A DNA stretch of 64,000 bases from Ruminococcus flavefaciens ND2009 (GTDB lineage Bacteria; Bacillota; Clostridia; Oscillospirales; Ruminococcaceae). Below the pieces are notes generated by a model that saw only the letters and a list, made by a program, of their open reading frames with translations, was not told the origin of the DNA and did no database searches. Positions 16,682 to 25,453 of this stretch are shown one piece after another. Position numbers and translations under genes: made by a program. Each line of letters opens with the position of its first letter. Position 1 is the stretch's first letter. Location of the stretch: NCBI RefSeq assembly GCF_000621785.1, contig NZ_KK211348.1, positions 193,494 through 257,493 on the forward strand, written 5' to 3'.

Positions 16682-19141
16682 ATGAGACTGATAATCAAGC
16701 ATATTTTCAAGGACATACTCGCACATAAGCTGAGAACATTGCTGCTGCTGATCTGTATCATCGTGTGCAGCTTCACAGCAATGATCTGTCTGGACCTCAG
16801 CGGCTCTCTCAAGACCATGCTGAGAGGACTTTTCTCCACTATGGCAGGCTCAAGCGATCTTGAGGTGGATACGAAATCTCCTGTAGGAGATGATTTCGCA
16901 GACGGTGCTCCCGACTGCAATATCCTTAGGCTGGGCGGCATTTCCTGCTACTTTGACAGAAGGATAGACAGCGATTATTCCTATGTCAACCGAGGTGAGG
17001 CAGCTGTTGTGGCTGTTGATATTGAGGAAGGCAAGAATATGAGCGTCATTCGCGATGACATTCAGATAGGCGGCAAGAAGGCAGGCGTCAGCAAGAGCTT
17101 TGCCGAGGAGTTCGGCTTTGAGGAGGGTGACAAGATAGTCCTCCACGGAGACAGGGATATTCCCGTTGAATTCACCGTCGGTACCATTGAGGAAAAGCAA
17201 GGACTTTTTGCCATGGGCGATAATGTTATCGTCATAAGTCTGGAGGATATGAATGACCTGTCTCTCGGCGGAGAGGCAGAGATCACCTCTGTAATGGTAG
17301 ATGTCAAGGACGACAGTCAGATAAAGGAAGCAGAGAATTTCTTCAAGGATAAGTACCCCACAGCAGAGGTGATAAACTTCCTTGAGGACAAGGACCTTGA
17401 GGATTCCATAAAGGGAATTTCACGAGTATTCCTTATACTCTTTGCTATATGTATGCTCCTTGTCATCTTCGTGACCGTATCCGTATCAGAGCGTATGATA
17501 AGCGACAGGATGTCCGTTGTAGGCACATTCCGAAGCCTGGGAGTTTCTCCCGCAAAGACCACATTTGCGCTCATTTTTGAGAATGCACTCTTCGGACTTG
17601 TGGGAAGCAGTATAGGTATACTTCTCTACATTCTTATAAAGGAGCCTCTGTTCAACTCCATGCTCATTGTTGAAGATGCGATCCGTCCCAAGGTACCCAT
17701 GCCGAAGTTTTATATATACATCGGAGTTATCCTTGGAGCGATCATCATCGAGAGCCTCTGCCCGGTAAAGGAGAGCATAAAGGCTCTGAGAGTGCCCATC
17801 CGTGATATAATCTTCAACACCAAGGAGACTGAGTACAAGCCCAGCAGGGCTGCTACAGTGATAGGCGCTCTGCTGCTTATCACAGCCGCTGTCACATTCT
17901 TCTTCAAGGACAGCTTTACAACAAATATGATCTGCTTCGTCTGTGTGATCGCAGGTGCAGCACTTCTGTTCAATTATGTTACCAGAGGCATAGCAAGGCT
18001 TCTGGCAAAGCTCTTTGACAAGCTAAATTTCCCCATTGCACATCTTGCGGCAGTAGAGGCAGGAGCAAAGAAATCCACTGTAGGAAGCTCAGTGCTCTGC
18101 GTTACAGCAGCTGCACTTGCTCTGGTTATCTATATGTTCTCCAATTCGCTGTCCACTGTATACTCAAAGCAGGTGTTCAAGTGCGACGTCATAAACCAAC
18201 TTTCGGGAACCAAGCCCACAATGCTCACCTATATCGACCAGCTTGACGGCGTTGAGCAGACCGAGTTCTTCTATCTTAATCAGGACTATGTGAAAGTAGG
18301 CGATAAGCAGAAGGAAGAGGTCATATATATCTACGGCTGGAAGGACGGCGGAAATCAGCTGGTTGATTCCTTTGAGGGCTGCGATGACCATATCGGAGCC
18401 GATGAGGTCTGCCTCGGAAAGATACTGATGAGGGACTACGGCCTTGAGGTCGGCGATAAGGTTAAGCTTATCTTCATGGCAAAGGGCTATCTCCCCGCTG
18501 AAAAGGAGCTTACCATAAAGAGCAGGATAGACATCGACTACGGCTCTGGCACAGGTACCTGCGCTGTCCTCAATGAGGAAACCTTCAAGGAGATCTACGG
18601 CGATCACCCTGCATATCTCTTTGTCAAGGGTGACGATCCCAAGGCTATAAAGAAGACCATTCAGGATCACTCCGCAGACCTTATACCTCTGTGTATGACC
18701 AGCAATGAGTATATGCTTCAGCTCGGTATGAGCCGTGCTATACTCATGGTCATCATCCATATGCTCATACTCATCGGAGTAGGACTTACCTTTATCGGCG
18801 TTGTCAGCAACCAGCTCATAGGACTTGAGGGAAGAAAGCGTGAATGCGCAGTTATGACCTCAGTTGCGATGCCGCGGAAAAAGCTGTCGAAAATGTTCCT
18901 TCTTGAAAACATGATAGCCGCAGGAACAGCTCTGCTGTTTGCGGTACCCATAGGAATGTTCATGTCAGTGATATTCATGAGAATGATGGACACAACAGGA
19001 AACGTTATCCCCCTGTTGATACCTGTGGTAAAGTGCGTTATCTATGCCATATTCCTCTGGGGCATATTCACACTTGTATCACTGTTCCCCATAAGGGCAC
19101 TGAAGAAAATGGACGTAGTTTCACAGCTGAAATACGAATAA
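16682..19141 (+). CDS. FtsX-type ABC transporter permease
   Basis: 819 residues. There is an N-terminal membrane helix (about 15-40), a large extracytoplasmic domain, a first FtsX core of three helices at about 240-370, a central hydrophobic helix pair, a second periplasmic-like domain, and a final FtsX core at about 690-815. This is the MacB/LolC-type duplicated permease layout, which works with the LolD-like ATPase 13 bases downstream. Such systems in Gram-positives export peptides or lipids or sense antimicrobial peptides. A partner peptidase upstream hints at peptide handling. Substrate unknown. Confidence 0.88.
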   Translation: MRLIIKHIFKDILAHKLRTLLLLICIIVCSFTAMICLDLSGSLKTMLRGLFSTMAGSSDLEVDTKSPVGDDFADGAPDCNILRLGGISCYFDRRIDSDYSYVNRGEAAVVAVDIEEGKNMSVIRDDIQIGGKKAGVSKSFAEEFGFEEGDKIVLHGDRDIPVEFTVGTIEEKQGLFAMGDNVIVISLEDMNDLSLGGEAEITSVMVDVKDDSQIKEAENFFKDKYPTAEVINFLEDKDLEDSIKGISRVFLILFAICMLLVIFVTVSVSERMISDRMSVVGTFRSLGVSPAKTTFALIFENALFGLVGSSIGILLYILIKEPLFNSMLIVEDAIRPKVPMPKFYIYIGVILGAIIIESLCPVKESIKALRVPIRDIIFNTKETEYKPSRAATVIGALLLITAAVTFFFKDSFTTNMICFVCVIAGAALLFNYVTRGIARLLAKLFDKLNFPIAHLAAVEAGAKKSTVGSSVLCVTAAALALVIYMFSNSLSTVYSKQVFKCDVINQLSGTKPTMLTYIDQLDGVEQTEFFYLNQDYVKVGDKQKEEVIYIYGWKDGGNQLVDSFEGCDDHIGADEVCLGKILMRDYGLEVGDKVKLIFMAKGYLPAEKELTIKSRIDIDYGSGTGTCAVLNEETFKEIYGDHPAYLFVKGDDPKAIKKTIQDHSADLIPLCMTSNEYMLQLGMSRAILMVIIHMLILIGVGLTFIGVVSNQLIGLEGRKRECAVMTSVAMPRKKLSKMFLLENMIAAGTALLFAVPIGMFMSVIFMRMMDTTGNVIPLLIPVVKCVIYAIFLWGIFTLVSLFPIRALKKMDVVSQLKYE

Positions 19142-19154
19142 AGGAGAAAGTACA

Positions 19155-19874
19155 ATGGCTAATGTAATAGAAGTAAATAATGTATATAAGGCTTTCGGCA
19201 AGGGCGAGAGCATGACAAAGGTGCTGTCGGGAGCGTCCCTCAGCGTAGAAAAGGGCGAATTCGTGTCACTTATGGGAGCATCGGGAAGCGGTAAATCCAC
19301 ACTTCTCTACCTCATAGGCGGACTTGACAGATACTTCAACGGCACTATAAACGTATGCGGCAATGACATCGGCAAGATGAAGGAGAAGGCTCTCTCCGCA
19401 CTGAGACTTGACAAGATAGGCTTTATCTTCCAGTTCTACAACCTGGTGCAGAATTTAAACGTTGAGGACAATATCCTCCTTCCCTCCAGTGTAAAGGGTA
19501 GGAGCAGAGCTGATATGAAGGCGCAGCTTGATGAGATACTCCGCATAACAGGTCTTACCGAGAAGCGCAAGGCAAAGCCCTCCGAGCTTTCGGGAGGTCA
19601 GCAGCAGAGGGTAGCTATCGCAAGAGCAGTTATCGGCAATCCCGAGATAATCCTTGCAGACGAGCCTACGGGAAATCTTGACTCCAACGCAGGTGCCGAG
19701 ATAATGAAGCTGTTTTCCGAGATAAACAAGCAGAAGGGCATCACTATCCTCCAGGTAACACACTCCCACAAGTGTGCAGCTTACGGCGACAGGATAATCG
19801 AGCTTGTCAACGGTCAGACCGCTTCACAGAGCGCAGCAGAAAAGCCTGCACAGGAAGCTGTTCCCGCACAGTAA
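19155..19874 (+). CDS. LolD/MacB-type ABC transporter ATPase
   Basis: 239 residues. Walker A GASGSGKST, Q-loop QFYNLVQNL, signature [14 protein letters not shown], Walker B ILADEPTGNLD and switch His in THSHKC are all intact. The FYNLVQ and PTGNLD wording is typical of the LolD/MacB/FtsE class that pairs with FtsX-type permeases. Last gene of the operon, followed by a terminator. Its C-terminal tail is Ala/Gln/Pro-rich. Confidence 0.93.
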   Translation: MANVIEVNNVYKAFGKGESMTKVLSGASLSVEKGEFVSLMGASGSGKSTLLYLIGGLDRYFNGTINVCGNDIGKMKEKALSALRLDKIGFIFQFYNLVQNLNVEDNILLPSSVKGRSRADMKAQLDEILRITGLTEKRKAKPSELSGGQQQRVAIARAVIGNPEIILADEPTGNLDSNAGAEIMKLFSEINKQKGITILQVTHSHKCAAYGDRIIELVNGQTASQSAAEKPAQEAVPAQ

Positions 19875-19886
19875 AACACATATAGA

Positions 19887-19924
19887 AAAAGCCCCTGAGC
19901 GCTGCAAAGCGTTCAGGGGCTTTT
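19887..19924 (+). terminator. Terminator of the M13-ABC operon
   Basis: AAAAGCCCCTGA and TCAGGGGCTTTT form the stem. CCCTGAG-type hairpins recur as terminators in this window. Confidence 0.88.
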
Positions 19925-20010
19925 AGTTTATAGTTTAGTGTCCGGAGTTGAATGCTATGGTGCTGCTTTCGGCAGCTTAAAAACACATTGACTCTGAACT
20001 CGGTGTGCCG

Positions 20011-20766
20011 TCAGCCGTTTACCTTGTATTCAAACTTTGGCATGAGCCTGAGCTTGTGGAGATTAGCTCTGTGAAGACGGTCTATCTTCTCCTTTATCTC
20101 CGGTACTGAGCTGAGGTCGTCCTCGCCGCGGATATACTTGTCAAGCATAGCGTAGGTGAAGCCCAGGTTCTCCTCGTCGGTCTTGCCGCAGAGTCCGTCG
20201 ATAGGCACCTTGTGTACCAGCTCGCGGGGAAGTCCCAGAAGGTCGCCCACCTGTAATACCTCGGTGACAGTAAGGTCGGAAAGGGGAGAGAAGTCGCCTG
20301 CTGCATCGCCGAATTTAGTGGAATAGCCCACCCAGTCCTCGGAGAGATTGCAGGTATTGACAACTCTGCCGTTGTGGCAGGCAGCTACGGCGTAGAGGGT
20401 AGTCATTCGGATACGGGCGGGAGTATTTACTCTTGCCTGTTCCGAGGGCTCCATGTGCTTTGAGAGCTCGTTCATGAAGGTGCTTACTGTTTCGCCGATA
20501 TTGACAGTGTAGCTCTTTATGCCGAGGGTGTCCACCAGAAGGCGGCTGTAGGCAATATCTGCCTGCTCGCCCTGAGGCATGAGGACTCCGATGACTCTGT
20601 CCTTGCCGAGAGCCTTTACGCAGACTGCTGCGGCTACGGAGCTGTCCTTACCGCCCGATATGCCGATAACGGCGTTAGTGGTGGGGGAAGCTGTTCTCTC
20701 GAACAGGTCTCTTACCCATTCAACTACCTCGTTGGTGACTTTTTCAGCGTTGAAGCTGTAGCTCAT
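20011..20766 (-). CDS. nadE: NH3-dependent NAD+ synthetase
   Basis: 251 residues. PP-loop ATP-pyrophosphatase motif GISGGKDSS near the N-terminus, then CNLSEDWVGYSTKFGDAAGDFSPLSDLTVTEV, the hallmark NadE segment binding deamido-NAD, and GLCGKTDEENLG. Length fits the ammonia-dependent form without a glutaminase domain. It catalyses the last step of NAD synthesis in the cytoplasm. It is 39 bases downstream of thrH and probably cotranscribed. Confidence 0.95.
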   Translation of the reverse strand: MSYSFNAEKVTNEVVEWVRDLFERTASPTTNAVIGISGGKDSSVAAAVCVKALGKDRVIGVLMPQGEQADIAYSRLLVDTLGIKSYTVNIGETVSTFMNELSKHMEPSEQARVNTPARIRMTTLYAVAACHNGRVVNTCNLSEDWVGYSTKFGDAAGDFSPLSDLTVTEVLQVGDLLGLPRELVHKVPIDGLCGKTDEENLGFTYAMLDKYIRGEDDLSSVPEIKEKIDRLHRANLHKLRLMPKFEYKVNG

Positions 20767-20805
20767 AACATTACCTCCGTTTCAGTGGGCTCGTGAGCGG
20801 TCTGC

Positions 20806-21411
20806 TCAGTCTGCCATTGCCTTCTTTATAGCATCAAGAAGCTCATCATAAGTCTCAAATGCAGGGAGCTCGGGGTGATCCTTCTTGATCTGCTCTGTGC
20901 TTCTGAATAAGAAGCCTGCCTTGCTTGCCTCGATCATACCGAGATCGTTGTAGCTGTCGCCGCTTGCGATAGTATCATAGCCGATGGACTGGAGAGCCCT
21001 GACGGTAGTGAGCTTGGACTTTTCACAGCGCATCCTGAAGCCTGTGATCTCGCCGTTCTCAGCCACCTCAAGGGAGTTGCAGAAGATAGTGGGCCAGCCC
21101 AGCTTCTTCATAAGGGGAGCAGCGAACTGTGTGAAGGTGTCGCTTATGATGATGACCTGACCAAGCTCGCGGAGAGAGTCAAGGAACTCCTTAGCGCCGG
21201 GCATGGGGTCGATCTTAGCAATAGTGTCCTGGATCTCCTTGAGACCGAGACCGTGCTCCTTGAGAACACCGAGACGCCAGTTCATGAGCTTATCGTAATC
21301 GGGCTCATCACGGGTAGTCTTCTTCAGCTCGGGGATACCGCTTGCTTCAGCAAATGCGATCCAGATCTCGGGAACGAGAACGCCTTCAAGGTCGAGACAA
21401 GTTATATACAT
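20806..21411 (-). CDS. thrH: ThrH-type HAD phosphatase (phosphoserine phosphatase / homoserine phosphotransferase)
   Basis: 201 residues, start ATG 21411 with CGGAGGA. The first motif CLDLEGVLVPEIWIAFAE and the following TTRDEPDYDKLM closely match Pseudomonas ThrH, which has phosphoserine phosphatase and phosphoserine:homoserine phosphotransferase activity. HAD motif II is IISDTF and motif IV is SGDSYNDLGMI. It provides serine or O-phosphohomoserine in the cytoplasm. Own promoter at 21448-21476. Confidence 0.92.
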   Translation of the reverse strand: MYITCLDLEGVLVPEIWIAFAEASGIPELKKTTRDEPDYDKLMNWRLGVLKEHGLGLKEIQDTIAKIDPMPGAKEFLDSLRELGQVIIISDTFTQFAAPLMKKLGWPTIFCNSLEVAENGEITGFRMRCEKSKLTTVRALQSIGYDTIASGDSYNDLGMIEASKAGFLFRSTEQIKKDHPELPAFETYDELLDAIKKAMAD

Positions 21412-21447
21412 ATAAATTCCTCCGTTGAATTAAAATCTTACACTACT

Positions 21448-21476
21448 ATTATACTACGTTTTACAGATTTTGTAAA
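21448..21476 (-). promoter_or_regulatory. Promoter of thrH-nadE
   Basis: Minus-strand TTTACA (21471-21476), 17-base spacer, TATAAT (21448-21453). Confidence 0.85.
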
Positions 21477-21516
21477 GCGGTAATTAAGTTATAAGTCAGG
21501 AGCTTCAATTACCGGA

Positions 21517-21546
21517 AAACAAAAGAGCGGCTGAGAGAGCCGCTCT
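21517..21546 (-). terminator. Terminator of the penicillin-binding protein gene
   Basis: AGAGCGGCT (21524-21532) pairs with AGCCGCTCT (21538-21546). On the minus strand TTTTGTTTT follows. Confidence 0.85.
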
Positions 21547-21551
21547 GTGTT

Positions 21552-23030
21552 TCAGTATGAAAGTACGGTATTGATGATGCCCTGGTAGAGGCTTCCGGTC
21601 TGGCTTGCGAAATCGAAACCGAAATCGGCGGGGTTCTGGAGCTGCATAACGATTATGTAAGAGCCGTTGTAGCCGTAGTCGTTATAGCTGGTATAGACGG
21701 GCTTCTGTGCGGAGTTGTCATTCACGTTCCTGAGACAGCCTGTGATATAGAGGAAATCTCCCGCGCCTGTCTCGGCGGTGCCTGTCTTTGCGTAGAACTG
21801 GTAGTTCTCGGGGACATAAAGCCCCAGATTATTGGCAACTCCGGTCATACCGTCCAGAAGGTTCTGGCGGCAGTTCTCGGGGATAGAGCCCAGCACCTCA
21901 TAGGGGGCGCTTCCGGGAAGCGCCTGTGTGTAGGGATCTGTGGTATCAACCACCTGCTGTATGACGAAGGGCTTTACCATATCGCCGAATATAGCCTCTC
22001 TGCCCAGTGCAGCCAGGTATATGGGGCAGGTGCGGACATAAGCCTGTCCGAAAGCGCTTCTGCGCAGGTCATCGGCACAGTATATCTCTATATTGTTCTC
22101 GATGGGACCGAAGTCGCAGTTGATGGTATCGCAGAAATGGAATATATTATTCAGGTCAGAGAGCACAGTATCGGTGCCCAGCTGATCGAATACCTTTGCG
22201 AAGTAGATGTTGCTGGAGTTCACGAATGCGGAGTAAAGAGTCCTTTCGGGAACGGGGTACCAGCCTGTATCGTGGTCCCAGTTGACGATAGTAGCGCCGT
22301 CGTCCTCCCATGTGCCGTCATCGTAGAGGGTGGTGATACCGTTCTTGTCGGCGATGACCTCTGACATTATCTTGAAGCAGGAGCCGGGAGAAGCGTTCTG
22401 GAACGCCTTGTTGGCGATAGTGCCGCTGCTGAGATTTTCAACGTATGAAGGATCCGCATAGAAAAGCTCAGGGTCATAGGTGGGGTAGGAAACCTCAGCC
22501 AGTATAGAGCCGTCGGTCCTGAGTACAACTATGGAGCCTGCCATTCCCATATTAGCCATATAGGAGCACAGCGCGGTCTGCACATTTGCGTCGATGGTAA
22601 GTCTTATGGACTGTCCCACATTGTTCTCCGCAGTAACGGGGGTGGGATTTTTAACGCGGAGCAGGTCACCGAAAACGTCATCGTAGCCTGCCGATGCCTC
22701 GCTGATGATATTTCCGAATGAATAAGCGTAGCCCTCTCCGTAGGTACGCTGTTCCTCGCCGCCCTCGGCGTAGGTGCTGTATGTTATAAGGTTATAATTA
22801 GTATCGTAGATATTTCCCCTGTAAACGGGTTCTGTCGTTGTTGTCGTTGTTGTCGTTTCTTCTGTTGTTATATCGGCGGCGGCTGTGTCTCCCTTTTCCT
22901 GAGCTGCCGGGTGTGAGCCGGTGTCCTTGTAGACCTCTATCTTTCCGACCTCCGATGAACAGGACGGAAACGACGCTACCACAGCTGCCGAAACAAGCAT
23001 TGTGATAAGTCTTTTTCCCCTCGATATCAT
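21552..23030 (-). CDS. Penicillin-binding transpeptidase (class B-like, lipoprotein-type)
   Basis: 492 residues if started at ATG 23030. The longer open frame to 23165 is rejected because a consensus promoter (23097-23125) lies inside it. The N-terminus is a probable lipoprotein signal (VASFPSC), then a Thr-rich linker, then a transpeptidase domain with all three catalytic motifs: SCFK (SxxK), SSN (SxN) and KTG. It lacks the long N-terminal dimerisation region of PBP2/FtsI, so it resembles the reduced PBPs (PbpA/MrdA-like) of Clostridia. Expected to cross-link peptidoglycan on the outer surface. Cys lipidation is inferred. Confidence 0.85.
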   Translation of the reverse strand: MISRGKRLITMLVSAAVVASFPSCSSEVGKIEVYKDTGSHPAAQEKGDTAAADITTEETTTTTTTTEPVYRGNIYDTNYNLITYSTYAEGGEEQRTYGEGYAYSFGNIISEASAGYDDVFGDLLRVKNPTPVTAENNVGQSIRLTIDANVQTALCSYMANMGMAGSIVVLRTDGSILAEVSYPTYDPELFYADPSYVENLSSGTIANKAFQNASPGSCFKIMSEVIADKNGITTLYDDGTWEDDGATIVNWDHDTGWYPVPERTLYSAFVNSSNIYFAKVFDQLGTDTVLSDLNNIFHFCDTINCDFGPIENNIEIYCADDLRRSAFGQAYVRTCPIYLAALGREAIFGDMVKPFVIQQVVDTTDPYTQALPGSAPYEVLGSIPENCRQNLLDGMTGVANNLGLYVPENYQFYAKTGTAETGAGDFLYITGCLRNVNDNSAQKPVYTSYNDYGYNGSYIIVMQLQNPADFGFDFASQTGSLYQGIINTVLSY

Positions 23031-23096
23031 TCTGATTACCGTCCTTGCTATCTGTATCTGAAGCCTTAAATGCACCGCATGAAAGGCTATACTATA

Positions 23097-23125
23097 ATTA
23101 TACATTTTTTTCCTTTCTTCGTCAA
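23097..23125 (-). promoter_or_regulatory. Promoter of the penicillin-binding protein gene
   Basis: Minus-strand TTGACG (23120-23125), 17-base spacer, TATAAT (23097-23102). It fixes the start codon downstream, at 23030. Confidence 0.82.
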
Positions 23126-23252
23126 TACGTTTTAAAAAATAATCGAAAAAAATCCCTTCGGACAACCTCCGTATAACAAGCGGTCAACGGTGCCTTGCTG
23201 AATAAGCTGTGGCGATAGATTTTTTTTATAAGAGACCATAGGGTTTAGGTAT

Positions 23253-23281
23253 TGGACAAAAGCCTATAGGTATGGTATGAT
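23253..23281 (+). promoter_or_regulatory. Promoter with overlapping palindromic operator of the importer operon
   Basis: TGGACA (23253-23258), 17-base spacer, TATGAT (23276-23281). The spacer contains CCTATAGGTAT (23263-23273), whose core CCTATAGG is a perfect palindrome. A related TTCCGATAGGAAT follows the promoter of the other Cys-rich micro-ORF (about 63806-63818). An operator for a sulfur or iron-sulfur responsive Rrf2-type repressor is a plausible inference. Confidence 0.6.
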
Positions 23282-23311
23282 TAGCTCATAGAAAACACAG
23301 GGAGTGAGAAT

Positions 23312-23368
23312 ATGAAAGCACTTTACAGAAGACAGCTTAATTCGGAACGAATGCGATGTTGCAGATGA
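23312..23368 (+). CDS. Putative 18-residue Cys-containing leader peptide
   Basis: ATG 23312, preceded by GGGAGTGAGAAT, encodes MKALYRRQLNSERMRCCR and stops at 23368, 62 bases before the importer lipoprotein gene. It lies just downstream of the promoter. Two adjacent Cys codons next to the stop recall Cys-attenuator uORFs that regulate sulfur-acquisition operons in other bacteria. I see no strong terminator between it and the next gene, so any control could be at translation. Too short for statistical support. Confidence 0.45.
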   Translation: MKALYRRQLNSERMRCCR

Positions 23369-23430
23369 TAGGACAGACGGAAGATAATAAGAGGATATGA
23401 AAGAATTAATGTGATGAAAGGTCGATAAAT

Positions 23431-24630
23431 ATGAAAACAAGAATAAAGGTATATTCAGTACTTACAGCAGCCGCTCTTCTTACAGGCTGCGGTGCATTCA
23501 ACAACCAGGACGGTACAGAGACAGCCACAACTGAGAACAAGACCACCACAGCAGCTTCGGAAACTACAACAGACTGCTGCGAGGATAAGGATAAGGACTG
23601 CTGCAAGGATGAGCCTGCGGACTGCTGCGGAGACAGCGCCGAGGCGGTAACACTGGGAGCTCCCGAAAAGACCAATATCAATATCGGACACCTCAACTCA
23701 ACAGCTCACCTTCTTGCATTTGTTGCTGCTGAGGAAGGCTACTTCAAGGAAGAGGGACTCAATGTTACTCTCACACAGTTCTCCAGTGCAGCAGAACTGG
23801 TAAACGGTATTGAAGCCGACAAGCTGGACGTTGCCTTCGTTGGTTCGGTACCTACGCTCACATTCCAGAGCCAGGGACACGATATTTCCATCTTCGGCGG
23901 TGCAATGACCAACGGTCACGGCTATGTTATCAAGTCTGAATACGCAGACGAGGACGAGCTGGGCGTTGAGATACTCAAGGGACGAAACGTAGCTTCCGTT
24001 AAGAACAGCGTTCAGGATGCAGAGCTTCAGATCCTTCTCAAAAACGCTAATATCGGTATCGGTGAGGGCGATGACGAGGTGAATATCGTTTACTTCGACA
24101 GCCAGAAGGACGCATACGCTGCACTTTCAAATTCGTCTATTGACGCAGCTTCTGTATATTCACCCTATGCTTCTCTTGCAAAATCACAGGGATACAAGGT
24201 AGTATACTACTGCGCTCATGAGAAGGCGCTTGAAAATCAGCCCTGCTGCCGTCAGATCGCCAAGACATCGGCACTTAACAGCAATCCCAATACATTTATA
24301 GCTATCGAAAGAGCATTCATAAAGGCTTATCACTTTACACAGACCGCTCACGACAAGACCATCAAGGACGTCAAGAAATACATAGATATTGAGGATGACC
24401 TTATCGAGACTGAGGTCTACGGCGGATACAGCGTTTCCAGTCCCGATCCCGACAAGCAGGGTACCGTCACACTCAAGGATACTATTGTTGATCTTGGCTA
24501 CACAGACGATTATGACATCGAGTCTTACTATAATACGGATATTTACAAAAACGCTCTGGCAAGTATCCTGGCTGAAGGCTCCGATGACATCTATAAGGAA
24601 TTAGAGGAGCATTTCAATGAGTACGAGTAA
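23431..24630 (+). CDS. SsuA/TauA/NMT1-like ABC substrate-binding lipoprotein with Cys-rich linker
   Basis: 399 residues, start ATG 23431. Lipobox LLTGC, then a 50-residue Thr/Asp linker carrying three CC pairs (DCCEDK, DCCKDE, DCCGDS). Next is a type II periplasmic-binding fold of the nitrate/sulfonate/taurine class (INIGHLNSTAHLLAFVAAEEGYFKEEGLNVTL, KGRNVASVKNSVQDAE). A further CC lies at NQPCCRQIAKTSA. The ligand may be an alkanesulfonate, nitrate or a thiamine precursor; the Cys promoter context favours sulfur. Its end overlaps the ATPase start by 14 bases. Confidence 0.88.
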   Translation: MKTRIKVYSVLTAAALLTGCGAFNNQDGTETATTENKTTTAASETTTDCCEDKDKDCCKDEPADCCGDSAEAVTLGAPEKTNINIGHLNSTAHLLAFVAAEEGYFKEEGLNVTLTQFSSAAELVNGIEADKLDVAFVGSVPTLTFQSQGHDISIFGGAMTNGHGYVIKSEYADEDELGVEILKGRNVASVKNSVQDAELQILLKNANIGIGEGDDEVNIVYFDSQKDAYAALSNSSIDAASVYSPYASLAKSQGYKVVYYCAHEKALENQPCCRQIAKTSALNSNPNTFIAIERAFIKAYHFTQTAHDKTIKDVKKYIDIEDDLIETEVYGGYSVSSPDPDKQGTVTLKDTIVDLGYTDDYDIESYYNTDIYKNALASILAEGSDDIYKELEEHFNEYE

Positions 24631-25453
24631 TACGGCAGTCGCCAACAAGATAGAGATAAAAAATCTCACAGTCAACTACACAGAGAACAGAAAAAGCTTC
24701 AACGCACTGAATGACGTGACATTCGGTGTTGGAAGGGGCGAGTTCGTCAGCGTCATCGGCGCCAGCGGCTGCGGAAAGTCCACACTCCTCAGTGTTCTCG
24801 AAGGTCTTTATTCTCCTGCGGGAGGTACCGTGCAGATAGACGGCAAGGAGCTTCACGGCACAGGTACAGAGAGGGGAGTAGTGTTCCAGCACTACTCTCT
24901 CTTCCCGTGGATGACCACAAGAAAGAATATAGAATTTGGCATCAAACAGGCAAAACACGGCGTCAAGCGCAGTGAGCGCGCAAGGATAGCGGACGAATTC
25001 CTGCATAAGGTGGGACTTGACGGCTTCGGCAGCAAATACCCTTCCCAGCTTTCGGGCGGTATGCAGCAGAGAGCCGCTATCGCAAGGGCACTGGCTATGG
25101 ATACGGAGATACTCCTCATGGATGAGCCCTTCAGCGCCATTGACGCAAAGAACAGAGTAGTGCTCCAGGAGCTGCTCCTTTCCCTCTGGGAGGGAGACGG
25201 CAAGGAGGAACGCAAGACTGTTGTCTTTGTTACCCACGATATAGATGAGGCTATCCTCCTCTCGGATAAGATAGTAGTTCTCACCGCACACCCCGGAACA
25301 GTCAACGAGATAGTACAGGTGCCCTTTGAGCGCCCCAGAAACCGCTCTGCACTGGTGGGTACAGAGGAGTACGGCAAATTCAGGAACAGACTTCTCGGAC
25401 TTCTCTACAATGACATCAGAGAGCGTATCGGCGGAGATGAGGTGGTACTATGA
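24617..25453 (+). CDS. SsuB/TauB-like ABC transporter ATPase
   Basis: 278 residues, ATG 24617 with GAGGAG. Walker A GASGCGKST, Q-loop QHYSLFPW, signature LSGGMQQRAAIARAL, Walker B ILLMDEPFSAID and switch THDIDEA are intact. The LFPW and GMQQR wording is typical of the nitrate/sulfonate/taurine importer family. Cytoplasmic partner of the permease, whose start overlaps its stop by four bases. Confidence 0.92.
   Translation: MSTSNTAVANKIEIKNLTVNYTENRKSFNALNDVTFGVGRGEFVSVIGASGCGKSTLLSVLEGLYSPAGGTVQIDGKELHGTGTERGVVFQHYSLFPWMTTRKNIEFGIKQAKHGVKRSERARIADEFLHKVGLDGFGSKYPSQLSGGMQQRAAIARALAMDTEILLMDEPFSAIDAKNRVVLQELLLSLWEGDGKEERKTVVFVTHDIDEAILLSDKIVVLTAHPGTVNEIVQVPFERPRNRSALVGTEEYGKFRNRLLGLLYNDIRERIGGDEVVL

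Noticed and set aside
23031..23165. Extended N-terminus of the penicillin-binding protein
   Set aside because: A consensus promoter sits inside; the lipoprotein signal begins at 23030.
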